Shown here: positions 45,985 through 54,910 of the stretch, in pieces | Layout: every line of letters begins with the position of its first letter | Numbering within the stretch: the first letter of the stretch is position 1 | NCBI RefSeq assembly: GCF_001458255.1 | Contig: NZ_CYSB01000025.1 | Location: 1-64,000, forward strand | Direction: 5' to 3' | DNA from: Thalassovita autumnalis | GTDB taxonomy: Bacteria; Pseudomonadota; Alphaproteobacteria; Rhodobacterales; Rhodobacteraceae | DNA length: 64,000 bases | Position numbers and translations under genes: made by a program | Notes under the pieces: generated by a model | Told to the model about the DNA's origin: nothing | Database searches by the model: none | Seen by the model: only the letters and a program-made list of their open reading frames with translations

Positions 45985-47727
45985 TTAGAAGCCGCCCAGA
46001 AGAGCCAGCAGGGGGAGGAAACCTAAGAGGCCGCTCATTCCTGCTTCCATTGCCCCGCCGTCGTCTGGGCTTTCTTCTTCGGCGGGTGGTTCGTTCTCCT
46101 CTGCGGGTGGTTGTGCGGGTGGTTGGTCGGGTTCGCTTGGGGTGACAATCAGGACTTCGTCGTCTGGTTCGGTGTCGCTGTTGGCTTGTTGTTCCAGTTT
46201 CACCATCCTGTCGAAGTCCTCGGTATAATTGGGATCTTCGACCACGCCCCTTATGATTTCATAAGCGTCGAGCTCGGCCGTGAATATGCCGTCTCGGAAG
46301 ACGTCGGCCGGATCCAGTTGGGTCACTTCCGCCGGGCTGTTGCTGTCGGTCGGGCTGTAGCCGTCCTGAACCCCAAGAACCTCAACCCGCATGGTGCCAC
46401 CGGCCTCCAGGATCTGGTTGAAGTCAATCTCGGTCTGTTGCGCCTCATCGTTGTTGGAGGCGATAAAGGTCACAAACGTGTTTTCGCTGTAGAACGCATG
46501 CACCGAGGTTTCCTCTTCGGTCACCTCATGTTCATCGCGATCATCGGGGCTGAGATCCAGCGCCGTGGTGTTGGGCAGCACCTCATTCATCATGCGGAAC
46601 ATCTCACCAGGGACGGTCAGGGGCACGTCTTCGCCCTCATTGCCGGCCAGGTTGGTCAGGTTGTTCTGCTGGATCGCCCAGACAAAGCCCGAGTCGACAC
46701 CGTGTTCGGTGAACTCCTCGGTCATGTTCAGCATTTCATGGGCCTGTTTCAGACCGTAGTTTTCGGTCACGTCCCAATTGTGGGTCGCTTTCAGGTTCCA
46801 TTCGGTGATGTGCTTTTCCAGCTCACCAAACCGTTCGTCCCAGGTCTGTTCCACCGTGCGCAGATCGAAATCGCGGCTGCCAGGGTTGTCAGCACCTTTG
46901 GAATAGATGTGCAGCGCCAGACCATCGACCGCTTCGATCTCAGAGGCTTTGTCATACTCCGACATGATGATTTCATTCATCACCTTCGGCCAGGCCACAT
47001 CGCCTGAATTGTAGATAAAGACCTCGGGGTCCAGATCGCCCAGGTTATAATCTTCGATCACCGCCGCCAGCTGCTCTTCGCCGGTCAGGAAGTGGTCATA
47101 GTCATTGGACAGGCGCGAGGAGCCGTAGTTCTGCCCGTTCTGCACCAGGATATCGATGTCCTGAAACAGCTCTGCCTGCGGGTGGGCGTTGATTTCCTGA
47201 TGCACAATCTCGGCCATACGGGCCGAGACACGACCGTATTCCAGCGCGGTCATCTCACCGCTGCCCCAGTATTCGTTGCCAATTTCAAAACCGCGGATGG
47301 TCGGCTCACCATATTTGCCGTCCAGCGTGTCGCGGATGAAATCACGCAGCACCTGATCATCCACCGCTTCGGTGCGGTGGCCGCTCGCGTCTTCTTCCTG
47401 GCTCAGGTAATAGCGCGTGGGGAGCACAACCGTGACGTCGATGTTGTTGTCTTCGGCATAAGACATGAACTCGCTGTAAGGCAGCAGCTCAACCGTATTG
47501 CCGGTGTCGGGATCGATCGCCGTCTCTTTGTCGGGGTTGCGCAGATCGAAATAGTCTTCGGTCAGCGATCCACCGGGATAGCGGATGTGTTCCACGCCAA
47601 GCGCGGCCACTTTTTCATCATAGGTGCCGTCTTCGCCGATCTGATCCCGGCTGGACAAAACATTGGCCCCAAAGAGTTCTTGTGTGTACTCATTAGCGCC
47701 CAGAGACTGTGCGTTCAGATAAATCAT
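45985..47727 (-). CDS. clan-A glycoside hydrolase-like protein with hydrophobic C-terminal tail
   Basis: 580-residue protein with a TIM-barrel resembling GH39/GH51/GH79 enzymes: VEHIRYPGGSLTEDYFD, the acid/base segment RGFEIGNEYWGSG (Glu152 after Asn151), and the nucleophile segment LEKHITEWNLKA (Glu309). A beta-sandwich-like domain follows (VHAFYSENTFVTFIASN). The last 60 residues are acidic and proline-rich (PPAQPPAEENEPPAEEESPD) and end in a hydrophobic stretch SGLLGFLPLLALLGGF with no basic tail. There is no N-terminal signal peptide; the catalytic fold starts at once. Export by a type I or other route is inferred. It may trim an exopolysaccharide. The exact family is not assigned. Confidence 0.72.
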   Translation of the reverse strand: MIYLNAQSLGANEYTQELFGANVLSSRDQIGEDGTYDEKVAALGVEHIRYPGGSLTEDYFDLRNPDKETAIDPDTGNTVELLPYSEFMSYAEDNNIDVTVVLPTRYYLSQEEDASGHRTEAVDDQVLRDFIRDTLDGKYGEPTIRGFEIGNEYWGSGEMTALEYGRVSARMAEIVHQEINAHPQAELFQDIDILVQNGQNYGSSRLSNDYDHFLTGEEQLAAVIEDYNLGDLDPEVFIYNSGDVAWPKVMNEIIMSEYDKASEIEAVDGLALHIYSKGADNPGSRDFDLRTVEQTWDERFGELEKHITEWNLKATHNWDVTENYGLKQAHEMLNMTEEFTEHGVDSGFVWAIQQNNLTNLAGNEGEDVPLTVPGEMFRMMNEVLPNTTALDLSPDDRDEHEVTEEETSVHAFYSENTFVTFIASNNDEAQQTEIDFNQILEAGGTMRVEVLGVQDGYSPTDSNSPAEVTQLDPADVFRDGIFTAELDAYEIIRGVVEDPNYTEDFDRMVKLEQQANSDTEPDDEVLIVTPSEPDQPPAQPPAEENEPPAEEESPDDGGAMEAGMSGLLGFLPLLALLGGF

Positions 47728-48277
47728 TACTGCTCCCTCTTTTCGTCAAGAAAAGGTGGTTAGGGTGTTCGCTTCGATTTTTCGGACGCTTCCCAACCTT
47801 ATTTTTTTGATGCTCGATAGGTGGGGAGCTGCCTGATGTAGATTTCTGAGATGGAGACTGTGGAAGGCCCCGTGCCAAGTCCACGGCAAGCCGGAATTGC
47901 CGACTTATTCGAGGTCCGATACCCCCCAAAGGAGGTGTCGTTTCGCCTTAAGAGCGCAAAATTTTATCCTAAAATCCGGCGGGGTGCCGTCGTGACCATG
48001 TCGAATTTTTCGCCCTCTCCGGGGCGATCTCTGGTCTTTTCCCATGCCAATGCGACTCGGGTGATTCGTTAAGTCGAGTCACCAAAGGTCGGCGCAAAAA
48101 GCGCGGGGTTTTCACGCCTGGGACAGGCGTTTTTACCACTTGCATGCGATAGGGGTGTGCAAGCCTCATGCCATGCCGCCATTCTTTTTGCAGCGGCTTG
48201 ATATACCTAACGGCCTAGGCCATCTGGATGTTTAGCGCTCTTTTCAATTTATTTCGTTTTTTGTTAGATCGGGGGCT
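47728..48277. other. 550-base intergenic region with leader-like structure
   Basis: Lies between two divergent genes. No supported coding sequence. On the plus strand a hairpin GGTGATTC/GAGTCACC (about 48059-48083) is followed by a terminator-like stem at 48113-48135, about 140 bases before the DUF3445 start. This could be a small RNA or a regulated 5' leader. The left half presumably holds the promoter of the glycoside hydrolase-like gene. Confidence 0.5.
48113..48135 (+). terminator. orphan terminator upstream of the DUF3445 gene
   Basis: ACGCCTG-gga-CAGGCGT followed by TTTT. No coding sequence precedes it on this strand for over 2 kb, so it ends a non-coding transcript or acts as an attenuator. 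Confidence 0.6.
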
Positions 48278-49063
48278 ATGACACAGATCTTACAGACAAA
48301 ATTGCCCTATGATTTATCCGCGCAACGGCCCCTGCCGGGGATCCAGCCGTTGGATATGGCCGATTGGCTACATGTGGATGAGGCTTACCTCGGCCAGATG
48401 GCCTACCGCGCGCAGTTGATTGCGGAAAAACGCGACAAGGTGATCGGTCTGCTGCCCGAAGCGGCAGAGCCTGCGGCGGAGCTGTTGGATCTGGTTCTGA
48501 GCCAACTGGCCAGCCGCCCGGATTTCACTGTGAGCGCGGAAACCGTGCTGCGCCCTGATGGTCAGCGGGTGCAGATTGACCGCAGCGATCCGTTGGCCAC
48601 CCTTGGCCATCTGGTGCAGGAGGATCTGTGTATTCTGCAAAAACAGGGCGACGCAGAGGGCGGCGAACATGTGCTGACCGGCGCGGTTCTGTGTTTCCCC
48701 TCCAGCTGGACGTTGGCGCAGAAGCTGGGCAAGCCGCTGATCGCGATCCATGTGCCGGTGGACGAATATGACGCCAGCCTGGCCAAACGGGTGCAGCGGC
48801 TGTTTGACGGTGTGCGCCCCGGCCGGCCGCTCTGGCGGTTCAACATCCTGTGGTACGGCGTTAGTGAGCTGTATTACCCAAGGCCGGAATTTGACCACCG
48901 CGAATGGGTCAGCAAGGAGGAGGCCTCTTTCCTGCGCTCAGAAAAGCAATGCATCCTGCGCCTGCCGCAGACCGGTGCGGCGGTGTTTTCCATTCACACC
49001 TTCATGCTGGAGGGCGATCTGGGCCGCGCCCTGGCGGCGGGACCGGCCCGCGTTGCGGGCTGA
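48278..49063 (+). CDS. DUF3445 heme-dependent oxidative N-demethylase family protein
   Basis: 261-residue protein of the DUF3445 family, whose characterised member is the heme-containing subunit of an oxidative dimethylamine N-demethylase. Recognisable segments: DMADWLHVDEAYLGQMAYR, VQEDLCILQK, GAVLCFPSSWTLAQKLGKPL, IHVPVDEYD and a C-terminal LRLPQTGAAVFSIHTFMLE. The histidine after IA (IAIHVPV) is a plausible heme ligand. Partner subunits are not adjacent. It fits the window's other N-methylamine genes. Starts at ATG 48278. Confidence 0.82.
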   Translation: MTQILQTKLPYDLSAQRPLPGIQPLDMADWLHVDEAYLGQMAYRAQLIAEKRDKVIGLLPEAAEPAAELLDLVLSQLASRPDFTVSAETVLRPDGQRVQIDRSDPLATLGHLVQEDLCILQKQGDAEGGEHVLTGAVLCFPSSWTLAQKLGKPLIAIHVPVDEYDASLAKRVQRLFDGVRPGRPLWRFNILWYGVSELYYPRPEFDHREWVSKEEASFLRSEKQCILRLPQTGAAVFSIHTFMLEGDLGRALAAGPARVAG

Positions 49064-49085
49064 TTGAGGTCTGGCACCCTGCGGT

Positions 49086-49120
49086 GAGGGGGCAATGAGT
49101 ATTTGGGGAACATTGAAAGG
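49086..49120 (+). repeat. dispersed core repeat, locus 7
   Basis: Core GAGTATTTGGGGAAC... at 49097-49120, preceded by a shortened GC part (GAGGGGGCAAT). It starts 23 bases after the DUF3445 stop codon. Confidence 0.75.
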
Positions 49121-49137
49121 GGTAGGGGCGCATTACC

Positions 49138-49965
49138 CTAAGGCGCGTCAATGCGGGCGGCCATCAGTGCAATGGCCTGTTGATAGACTGTTGCGGCGTT
49201 CCATTCCTGAATGACTTTGAAATTCCGCTCGCCCTCCTGATAGGGGCGGCCGCGGCGCCAGCCTTTCTTTTTCAGGAAGTTCGCGGTGGAGGTCAGCGCA
49301 TCCACCCGGTTCGTCAGATCAACCCGGCCATCGCCGTTACCGTCGACACCGTATTTCAGAATATTGCCGGGCAGGAACTGGGTGTGGCCCACCTCGCCAT
49401 GTTTGGCGCCCAAAGTGTCTGCGCTCAGCCCGCCGCGATCCACAAGCTGCAGCGCTGCCAGCGCATGTGGGGTGAAAAAACTTGGGCGGCGGCAGTCAAA
49501 GGACAGCGTGTTGATGGCATCGACCACATTGCTGTCGCCCATGAAACGGCCAAAGCCGGTTTCCATGCCGTGAATGGCCAGGATCACGCCGGCCGGAACG
49601 CCATATCGTTTTTCCAGTGCCGCAAAGAACGCCGCATCCTGCGCTTTGCGTTTGCGCCCCTGCGCCACGATGGTGGGGGCGCCGCGGATCTGCATGAACT
49701 TGTCCAGTGAATAGCGAAAGCTTTTCTGGTTGCGATCGGCGGCGATGGTGCGGCTGGCATACTGCGCCCCGGCAAGGGCGGCGAGGCCACGTTGCTTCAC
49801 GCCTTTTTTGCGGGCGTAGCTGGCGAAATCCTGTTTCCAGGCCTGAAAGCCCACCGCGCTATTGCCGCAGGTGGCCGCCGTGGCGGCGGGGGGCAGGGCG
49901 AGGGATAAGGTCAGGGACAAGGTCAATGTGAAGGCAGGTGTGAAAAGGGCGCGCAGCATCGGCAA
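49138..49965 (-). CDS. MltB-type lytic murein transglycosylase
   Basis: 275-residue periplasmic enzyme that cleaves peptidoglycan with anhydro-muropeptide formation. Signal peptide LTLSLTLSLALPPAATA; catalytic glutamate in AIHGMETGFGRFMG; family blocks FDCRRPSFFTPHALAALQL, GEVGHTQFLPGNILKYGVDG and DALTSTANFLKKKGW. The fold matches family 3 (SLT_2). No lipobox, so it is soluble. A second ATG at 49959 may be the true start. Confidence 0.92.
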   Translation of the reverse strand: MPMLRALFTPAFTLTLSLTLSLALPPAATAATCGNSAVGFQAWKQDFASYARKKGVKQRGLAALAGAQYASRTIAADRNQKSFRYSLDKFMQIRGAPTIVAQGRKRKAQDAAFFAALEKRYGVPAGVILAIHGMETGFGRFMGDSNVVDAINTLSFDCRRPSFFTPHALAALQLVDRGGLSADTLGAKHGEVGHTQFLPGNILKYGVDGNGDGRVDLTNRVDALTSTANFLKKKGWRRGRPYQEGERNFKVIQEWNAATVYQQAIALMAARIDAP

Positions 49966-50055
49966 CCTCCGGAAAAGGGCGTGGTCTGAATATGCATAGG
50001 GTCAGGCAGGTGAGGGGGGCGCGTCAAGCCCGGCCTCAGCGGCGGGGGGACGGGC

Positions 50056-50898
50056 CTAGCCGGTGGGTTCGGCCAGATGGCTCAGCCGGGCAAAGCGCGA
50101 GGGCTGCTGATCCGCACTCATGCCACGGGCCTCAAACAGGCGGCGGGCTTCATCGGCGTAATGGCGCGCCTCTTCCGGCTTGCCCGTAGCAAAGGCCAAT
50201 TCCGCCCGTTCCTCAAACACCAGCCCCAGACCAAAGCCCTGCGGCCCGATCTCCACCACCAGCCGCTGCAGCTGGTCCAGCGCTTCGGCATTGCGGCCGA
50301 GATAGCGCAGCATCTTGGCGGCGTTCACACCTGCGACCCGGCGTTCGTTTTCTGCCCCCAGGCTGCGGCGCAAAGCCTTGTCGCGGTTGAACATTTCCAG
50401 CGCTTCGGCGATCTCGCCCGCTTCGAACAGGGCCCAGCCGAGGTTGTTGTAAAACGGGCCCAGCCAATGGCGTTGGCTCGGCGCCTCGCGCGTTAGTCTC
50501 TCGGCCTGATCCACAATGGCGCGGGCCACGGCGGGCGGTGCGGCGATGGCCTGCATGTGCAGCGCATCCAGTGCCACATCGGTGGCACCCGCCGCGCGGG
50601 CCTGTCCGGCCGCCTGATGAAACCCGGTGGCCGCCATAGCGCTGCGGCCCTCTTCGCGTGCCAGCCGCGCCCGTTCCAAGGTGATACGCGCCGCTGTTGC
50701 GGCAGTGGGGCCTATCGCTTCGGCCTGATCCAGCAGCAGCTCACCTTGGGTGAAATCGCCCTCCAGCCCCGCCATCCGTGCCAGCTGAGTGAGCCAGATC
50801 GCCTGATCCTGAGGGGCCGTGGCCGCGGCCAGCGCCGCCTCCAGCCGCGCCTTGCTGGCAAGCAGATCGTCAAAGTCCCAGAGGCTGAGGGGATCCAT
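50056..50898 (-). CDS. TPR-like helical repeat protein
   Basis: 280-residue soluble protein made of about six helix-turn-helix units resembling tetratricopeptide repeats (LLDQAEAIGPTAATAARITL; YNNLGWALFEAGEIAEALEM; VAGVNAAKMLRYLGRNAEAL; EERAELAFATGKPEEARHYA). No catalytic motif and no signal peptide. Such proteins scaffold interactions; the partner is unknown. An isolated gene between the lytic transglycosylase and glnA. Confidence 0.75.
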   Translation of the reverse strand: MDPLSLWDFDDLLASKARLEAALAAATAPQDQAIWLTQLARMAGLEGDFTQGELLLDQAEAIGPTAATAARITLERARLAREEGRSAMAATGFHQAAGQARAAGATDVALDALHMQAIAAPPAVARAIVDQAERLTREAPSQRHWLGPFYNNLGWALFEAGEIAEALEMFNRDKALRRSLGAENERRVAGVNAAKMLRYLGRNAEALDQLQRLVVEIGPQGFGLGLVFEERAELAFATGKPEEARHYADEARRLFEARGMSADQQPSRFARLSHLAEPTG

Positions 50899-51024
50899 AG
50901 GCCGTTCATCTCATCCGTTTGTTCGCAGTTCCTAGCATGGCGGCAACTGAAACCGGGTTCAAGCCCGCAGAACCCACGTGGTGTCAGCGGTGGTGGCTGC
51001 AAGGACCGGCGGAGCGCCCCACGA

Positions 51025-51053
51025 AAAAGGGCGCCCCATGGGGCGCCCTTTCT
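51025..51053 (-). terminator. intrinsic terminator of glnA
   Basis: AAAGGGCGCCCC-atg-GGGCGCCCTTT stem followed by TTTTC on the minus strand. Confidence 0.85.
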
Positions 51054-51071
51054 GCGTACCGCGGGTGCGGA

Positions 51072-52478
51072 TTAGCAGCTGTAGTACATGCCGAACTCAA
51101 CCGGGTGCGGGGTGTGTTCGTAGGTTTCGACCTCTTCCATCTTCAGCTCAATGTAGCCTTCGATCTGGTCTTTGGTGAACACGTCGCCGGCCAGCAGGAA
51201 GTCATGGTCGGCCGCCAGGCTGTCCAGAGCTTCGCGCAGGCTGCCACATACGGTCGGGATGTCAGCCAGTTCTTCGGCCGGCAGATCGTAGAGGTTCTTA
51301 TCCATGGCTTCGCCCGGATCGATCTTGTTCTTGATGCCGTCCAGACCGGCCATCAGCAGAGCTGCGAAGCACAGGTAGGGGTTGGCCGAGGGATCGGGGA
51401 AGCGGGCTTCCACACGTTTGGCTTTCGGCGATTCAGTCCATGGGATACGGACACAACCCGAACGGTTGCGTGCCGAGTAGGCGCGCAGAACAGGTGCTTC
51501 AAAGCCCGGGATCAGACGCTTGTAGCTGTTGGTCGACGGGTTGGTGAAGGCGTTCAGGGTTTTCGCGTGCTTCAGAACACCACCGATGAAATACAGCGCT
51601 TCCTGGGACAGGTCGGCGTATTTGTCGCCAGCAAACAGCGGCTTGCCGTCTTTCCAGATCGACATGTTCACGTGCATGCCGGTGCCGTTGTCACCGTAGA
51701 TCGGCTTCGGCATGAAGGTGGCCGATTTGCCGTAGGCGTGGGCTACGTTGTGGATGATGTACTTGTACTTCTGCAGCTCATCGGCCTGTTTGGTCAGGCT
51801 GTCAAAGATCAGGCCCAGCTCGTGCTGACAGGAGGCAACCTCATGGTGGTGCTTGTCCACTTTCATGCCGGTGCGCTTCATGGTCGACAGCATTTCCGAA
51901 CGGATTTCCTGTGCATCGTCGATCGGGTTCACAGGGAAGTAACCACCCTTGACGCCCGGACGGTGGCCGGTGTTGCCCATTTCATATTCGGTGTCGGTGT
52001 TCCACGAACCGTCAACCGCGTCTACTTCGTAGGACACTTTGTTGATGGTGTTGGCGAAACGCACGTTGTCGAACAGGAAGAATTCTGCTTCCGGGCCCAT
52101 GTAGGCCACGTCACCGATGCCCGAGGACTTCAGGTAAGCTTCGGCTTTCTGGGCGGTGCCGCGCGGGTCACGCTCATAGGCTTCGCCGGTGTCGGGCTCA
52201 ACGATCGAGCAATGGATCGCGATGGTTTTCTCGGCGTAGAAAGGATCGACATAGGCCGATTCAGTGTCGGGCATCAGTTTCATGTCCGAGTTTTCGATCG
52301 ACTTCCAGCCAGCGATGGAGGAACCGTCGAACATGAAGCCTTCTTCCAGGAAGTCTTCGTCAACCAGGTCCACATCCACGGTCACGTGCTGCAGCTTGCC
52401 GCGGGTGTCGGTGAAACGGATGTCCACGTAGGCGGCGTCTTCGTCTTTGATCAGCTTGAGAACGGCTTCTGCGCTCAT
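51072..52478 (-). CDS. glnA: glutamine synthetase type I
   Basis: 468-residue ATP-dependent enzyme making glutamine from glutamate and ammonia, forming a dodecamer. Blocks: [33 protein letters not shown], the ATP-binding [16 protein letters not shown], and [10 protein letters not shown]. The tyrosine in [12 protein letters not shown] is the adenylylation site used for GlnE control. Downstream of glnB by 33 bases, so the pair is one operon. Confidence 0.98.
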   Translation of the reverse strand: MSAEAVLKLIKDEDAAYVDIRFTDTRGKLQHVTVDVDLVDEDFLEEGFMFDGSSIAGWKSIENSDMKLMPDTESAYVDPFYAEKTIAIHCSIVEPDTGEAYERDPRGTAQKAEAYLKSSGIGDVAYMGPEAEFFLFDNVRFANTINKVSYEVDAVDGSWNTDTEYEMGNTGHRPGVKGGYFPVNPIDDAQEIRSEMLSTMKRTGMKVDKHHHEVASCQHELGLIFDSLTKQADELQKYKYIIHNVAHAYGKSATFMPKPIYGDNGTGMHVNMSIWKDGKPLFAGDKYADLSQEALYFIGGVLKHAKTLNAFTNPSTNSYKRLIPGFEAPVLRAYSARNRSGCVRIPWTESPKAKRVEARFPDPSANPYLCFAALLMAGLDGIKNKIDPGEAMDKNLYDLPAEELADIPTVCGSLREALDSLAADHDFLLAGDVFTKDQIEGYIELKMEEVETYEHTPHPVEFGMYYSC

Positions 52479-52511
52479 GCTCTTGTCCCTTCTGTTAAGA
52501 ATTTGGGTGGA

Positions 52512-52922
<411 letters not shown>

Positions 52923-53007
52923 TCAGATCACTTTCCCTCGGCAGGCTCAAACGGATAGGGTGAAGTCAGCCCATTTTGCGGGCGCTTTTCTGAGGGCAGG
53001 TCAAGAA

Positions 53008-53024
53008 TTGTGCGAGATGCACAA
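53008..53024. promoter_or_regulatory. palindrome between glnB and nnr
   Basis: TTGTGC, five bases, GCACAA, 158 bases upstream of glnB and 79 bases upstream of the divergent nnr start. It resembles a dimeric regulator site. The half-sites are in the opposite order to the enteric NtrC site (GCAC...GTGC), so NtrC is not assigned. Confidence 0.4.
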
Positions 53025-53102
53025 AATTAAGGCGTTTTGAAAACTTTTGCGGCGACGCGGATCGCCAATTGCCGGATTTACAGGCAGATATAGAGGGCAA
53101 AG

Positions 53103-54854
53103 ATGACACAATTGCTAACCGCTGCACAGATGCGCGCCATTGAGCAGGCCGCGATCGAGTCGGGGCAGGTCACCGGTTTGGAATTGATGGAACGGGCCGG
53201 GCAGGGCGTGGTGGAGGCGATTTTTGAGGAATGGCCGGAGCTGGCAGCCGATATGCCCGAGGTCGCGCGCGCGGCTGATGCGGCGGAAGGGGGCCTTGCC
53301 CCCCGGCCTGCGACCGCCCCCCAGAGTATTTCTGAAACGTTGAAAGCTGTGGTGCTCTGCGGGCCGGGCAACAATGGCGGCGACGGATTTGTGGTCGCGC
53401 GCCTGCTGGCCGCGCGCGGCTGGGTGGTGGAGGTGTTTCTTTATGGCGACCCTGACAAACTGCCGCCGGATGCGCGGGTGAATTATGAGCGCTGGTGTGA
53501 GATTGGGGTGGTGACGGAATATGTAGACGATGGGGAGGACGCGTTCCGGCTTGATCCATCCATATACACGACCGAAACGGTGTTAATTGATGCCTTGTTT
53601 GGCACAGGTTTGACGCGCCCTCTTCAGGGCTTTGACGCTGTAGGCTGGGTTACACATTTGTCAGAATGGCGTCTCGCGCCGGAACTTCAACGGCAGGCAT
53701 ACCCAGGTGTTCGCGTCGTCTCGGTGGATTTGCCCAGCGGGGTTTGCTCTGATTCAGGTGTTTACCTCGACACCGATGAGCCAGACAGGCGCCGTGAGGA
53801 AATATCGGCGGCTCTTACGGTCACATTTCATTCCTTAAAGCCCGGGCACGTCTTGGCGGGTGGCCCAAGTGCCTGCAACAAGGTCGTCGTCAAGGACATT
53901 GGACTTGGCCATGCTGAGCTGGGCGATGCGATGTCTCGGAAGGCGTTGCAGAAGCTGACGGGCGAGGCGCGACTTGGGCGCGTTGTTGCGGGGTTGATTG
54001 AGGCACCTTCAACCTATCTCGGCAAAACCACCGGAGTGCACCAATTCTCCCACGGTCACGCGCTGGTTCTGACCGGTGGATCTGGCAAAACAGGGGCGGC
54101 GCGGCTGGCGGCGCGTGGCGCGTTGCGGATTGGGGCGGGGTTGGTGACGCTTGGCGTGCCGCCGTCTGCGCAGATGGAGGTTGCAGCGCAGATCACGGCC
54201 CTGATGCTGACGCGGGTGGCGGATGCGGCGGGGCTGGCTGAGGTGCTGGAGGACGCGCGGCTCAATGCGCTCTGCCTGGGGCCGGGATTGGGGTTGGCGC
54301 GGGCGCGTGATCTGGTGCCGGTGGCGCTGGCGGCCGCGCGGTCAACGGTTCTGGATGCCGATGCGCTGAGCGCTTTTGCTGAGGATCCAGAGGCGCTGTT
54401 TGCCATGGTGCATGAAAACTGCGTTCTGACCCCACATGGCGGCGAATTTGCCCGGCTGTTCCCCGACATTGCCGCCAAACTGCAGGCGCCCGCCACCAAG
54501 GGCCCGGCCTATTCCAAGGTGGATGCCACGCGTGAAGCAGCGGCGCGGGCCGGCTGTACCGTGTTGTTCAAGGGGGCGGATACGGTGATCGCCGATCCGT
54601 CGGGCCAGTGTTCGGTGCATTCCGCCAGCTATGAACGCAGCGCCCCCTGGCTGGCCACCGCCGGGGCAGGGGATGTGCTGGCGGGATTCATCACCGGTCT
54701 ATTGGCGCGCGGGTTTGCGCCGCATCAGGCGGCGGCAGCAGCGGCCTATCTGCATGTAGACTGTGCCCGCAGCTTTGGGCCCGGGCTGATCGCCGAGGAT
54801 CTGCCGGAACAGCTGCCGCGGGTGCTTAACGATTTATTGGCAAAAGAGGTGTAA
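53103..54854 (+). CDS. nnr: bifunctional NAD(P)H-hydrate epimerase / dehydratase
   Basis: 583-residue metabolite-repair enzyme restoring damaged NAD(P)HX. N-terminal YjeF epimerase domain: LLTAAQMRAIEQAAIESGQV, CGPGNNGGDGFVVARLLAARG and VDLPSGVCSDSG. C-terminal ribokinase-like ADP-dependent dehydratase: LTGGSGKTGAARLAARGALR, LGPGLGLA, LTPHGGEFARLFP, FKGADTVIA and TAGAGDVLAGFITGLLARG. Residues ~62-81 (GGLAPRPATAPQSISETLKA) are encoded by an inserted dispersed repeat and have no place in the normal fold; they fall in the loop before the CGPGNNGG strand. The central part (about 53560-54050) uses more A/T-ending codons than both flanks. Confidence 0.92.
   Translation: MTQLLTAAQMRAIEQAAIESGQVTGLELMERAGQGVVEAIFEEWPELAADMPEVARAADAAEGGLAPRPATAPQSISETLKAVVLCGPGNNGGDGFVVARLLAARGWVVEVFLYGDPDKLPPDARVNYERWCEIGVVTEYVDDGEDAFRLDPSIYTTETVLIDALFGTGLTRPLQGFDAVGWVTHLSEWRLAPELQRQAYPGVRVVSVDLPSGVCSDSGVYLDTDEPDRRREEISAALTVTFHSLKPGHVLAGGPSACNKVVVKDIGLGHAELGDAMSRKALQKLTGEARLGRVVAGLIEAPSTYLGKTTGVHQFSHGHALVLTGGSGKTGAARLAARGALRIGAGLVTLGVPPSAQMEVAAQITALMLTRVADAAGLAEVLEDARLNALCLGPGLGLARARDLVPVALAAARSTVLDADALSAFAEDPEALFAMVHENCVLTPHGGEFARLFPDIAAKLQAPATKGPAYSKVDATREAAARAGCTVLFKGADTVIADPSGQCSVHSASYERSAPWLATAGAGDVLAGFITGLLARGFAPHQAAAAAAYLHVDCARSFGPGLIAEDLPEQLPRVLNDLLAKEV
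53288..53347 (+). repeat. dispersed core repeat inside nnr, locus 8
   Basis: GGGGGCCTTGCCCCCC, a GC-rich spacer ending in CCCCCCA, and the core at 53324-53347 lie in frame within the NAD(P)HX repair gene. The core is identical to that of locus 5, which is intergenic. The segment adds about 20 residues without a stop codon. Confidence 0.85.
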
Positions 54855-54862
54855 CAACGAAA

Positions 54863-54893
54863 AAGGGCCCGCATCTGGCAGGCCCGTTTCTCA
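54863..54893. terminator. possible terminator between nnr and the Hint gene
   Basis: GGGCC/GGCCC stem with an 11-base loop, with AAAAA on one side and GTTTCTC on the other, between two convergent genes. Stem is short. Confidence 0.4.
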
Positions 54894-54910
54894 TCTCTGT
54901 CGCGTGTGGC

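Noticed and set aside
47860-47890. Sigma-54-like promoter (TGGCACG...) upstream of the glycoside hydrolase-like gene on the minus strand
   Set aside because: The GC element expected ten bases after GG is absent or off by one; match judged accidental.
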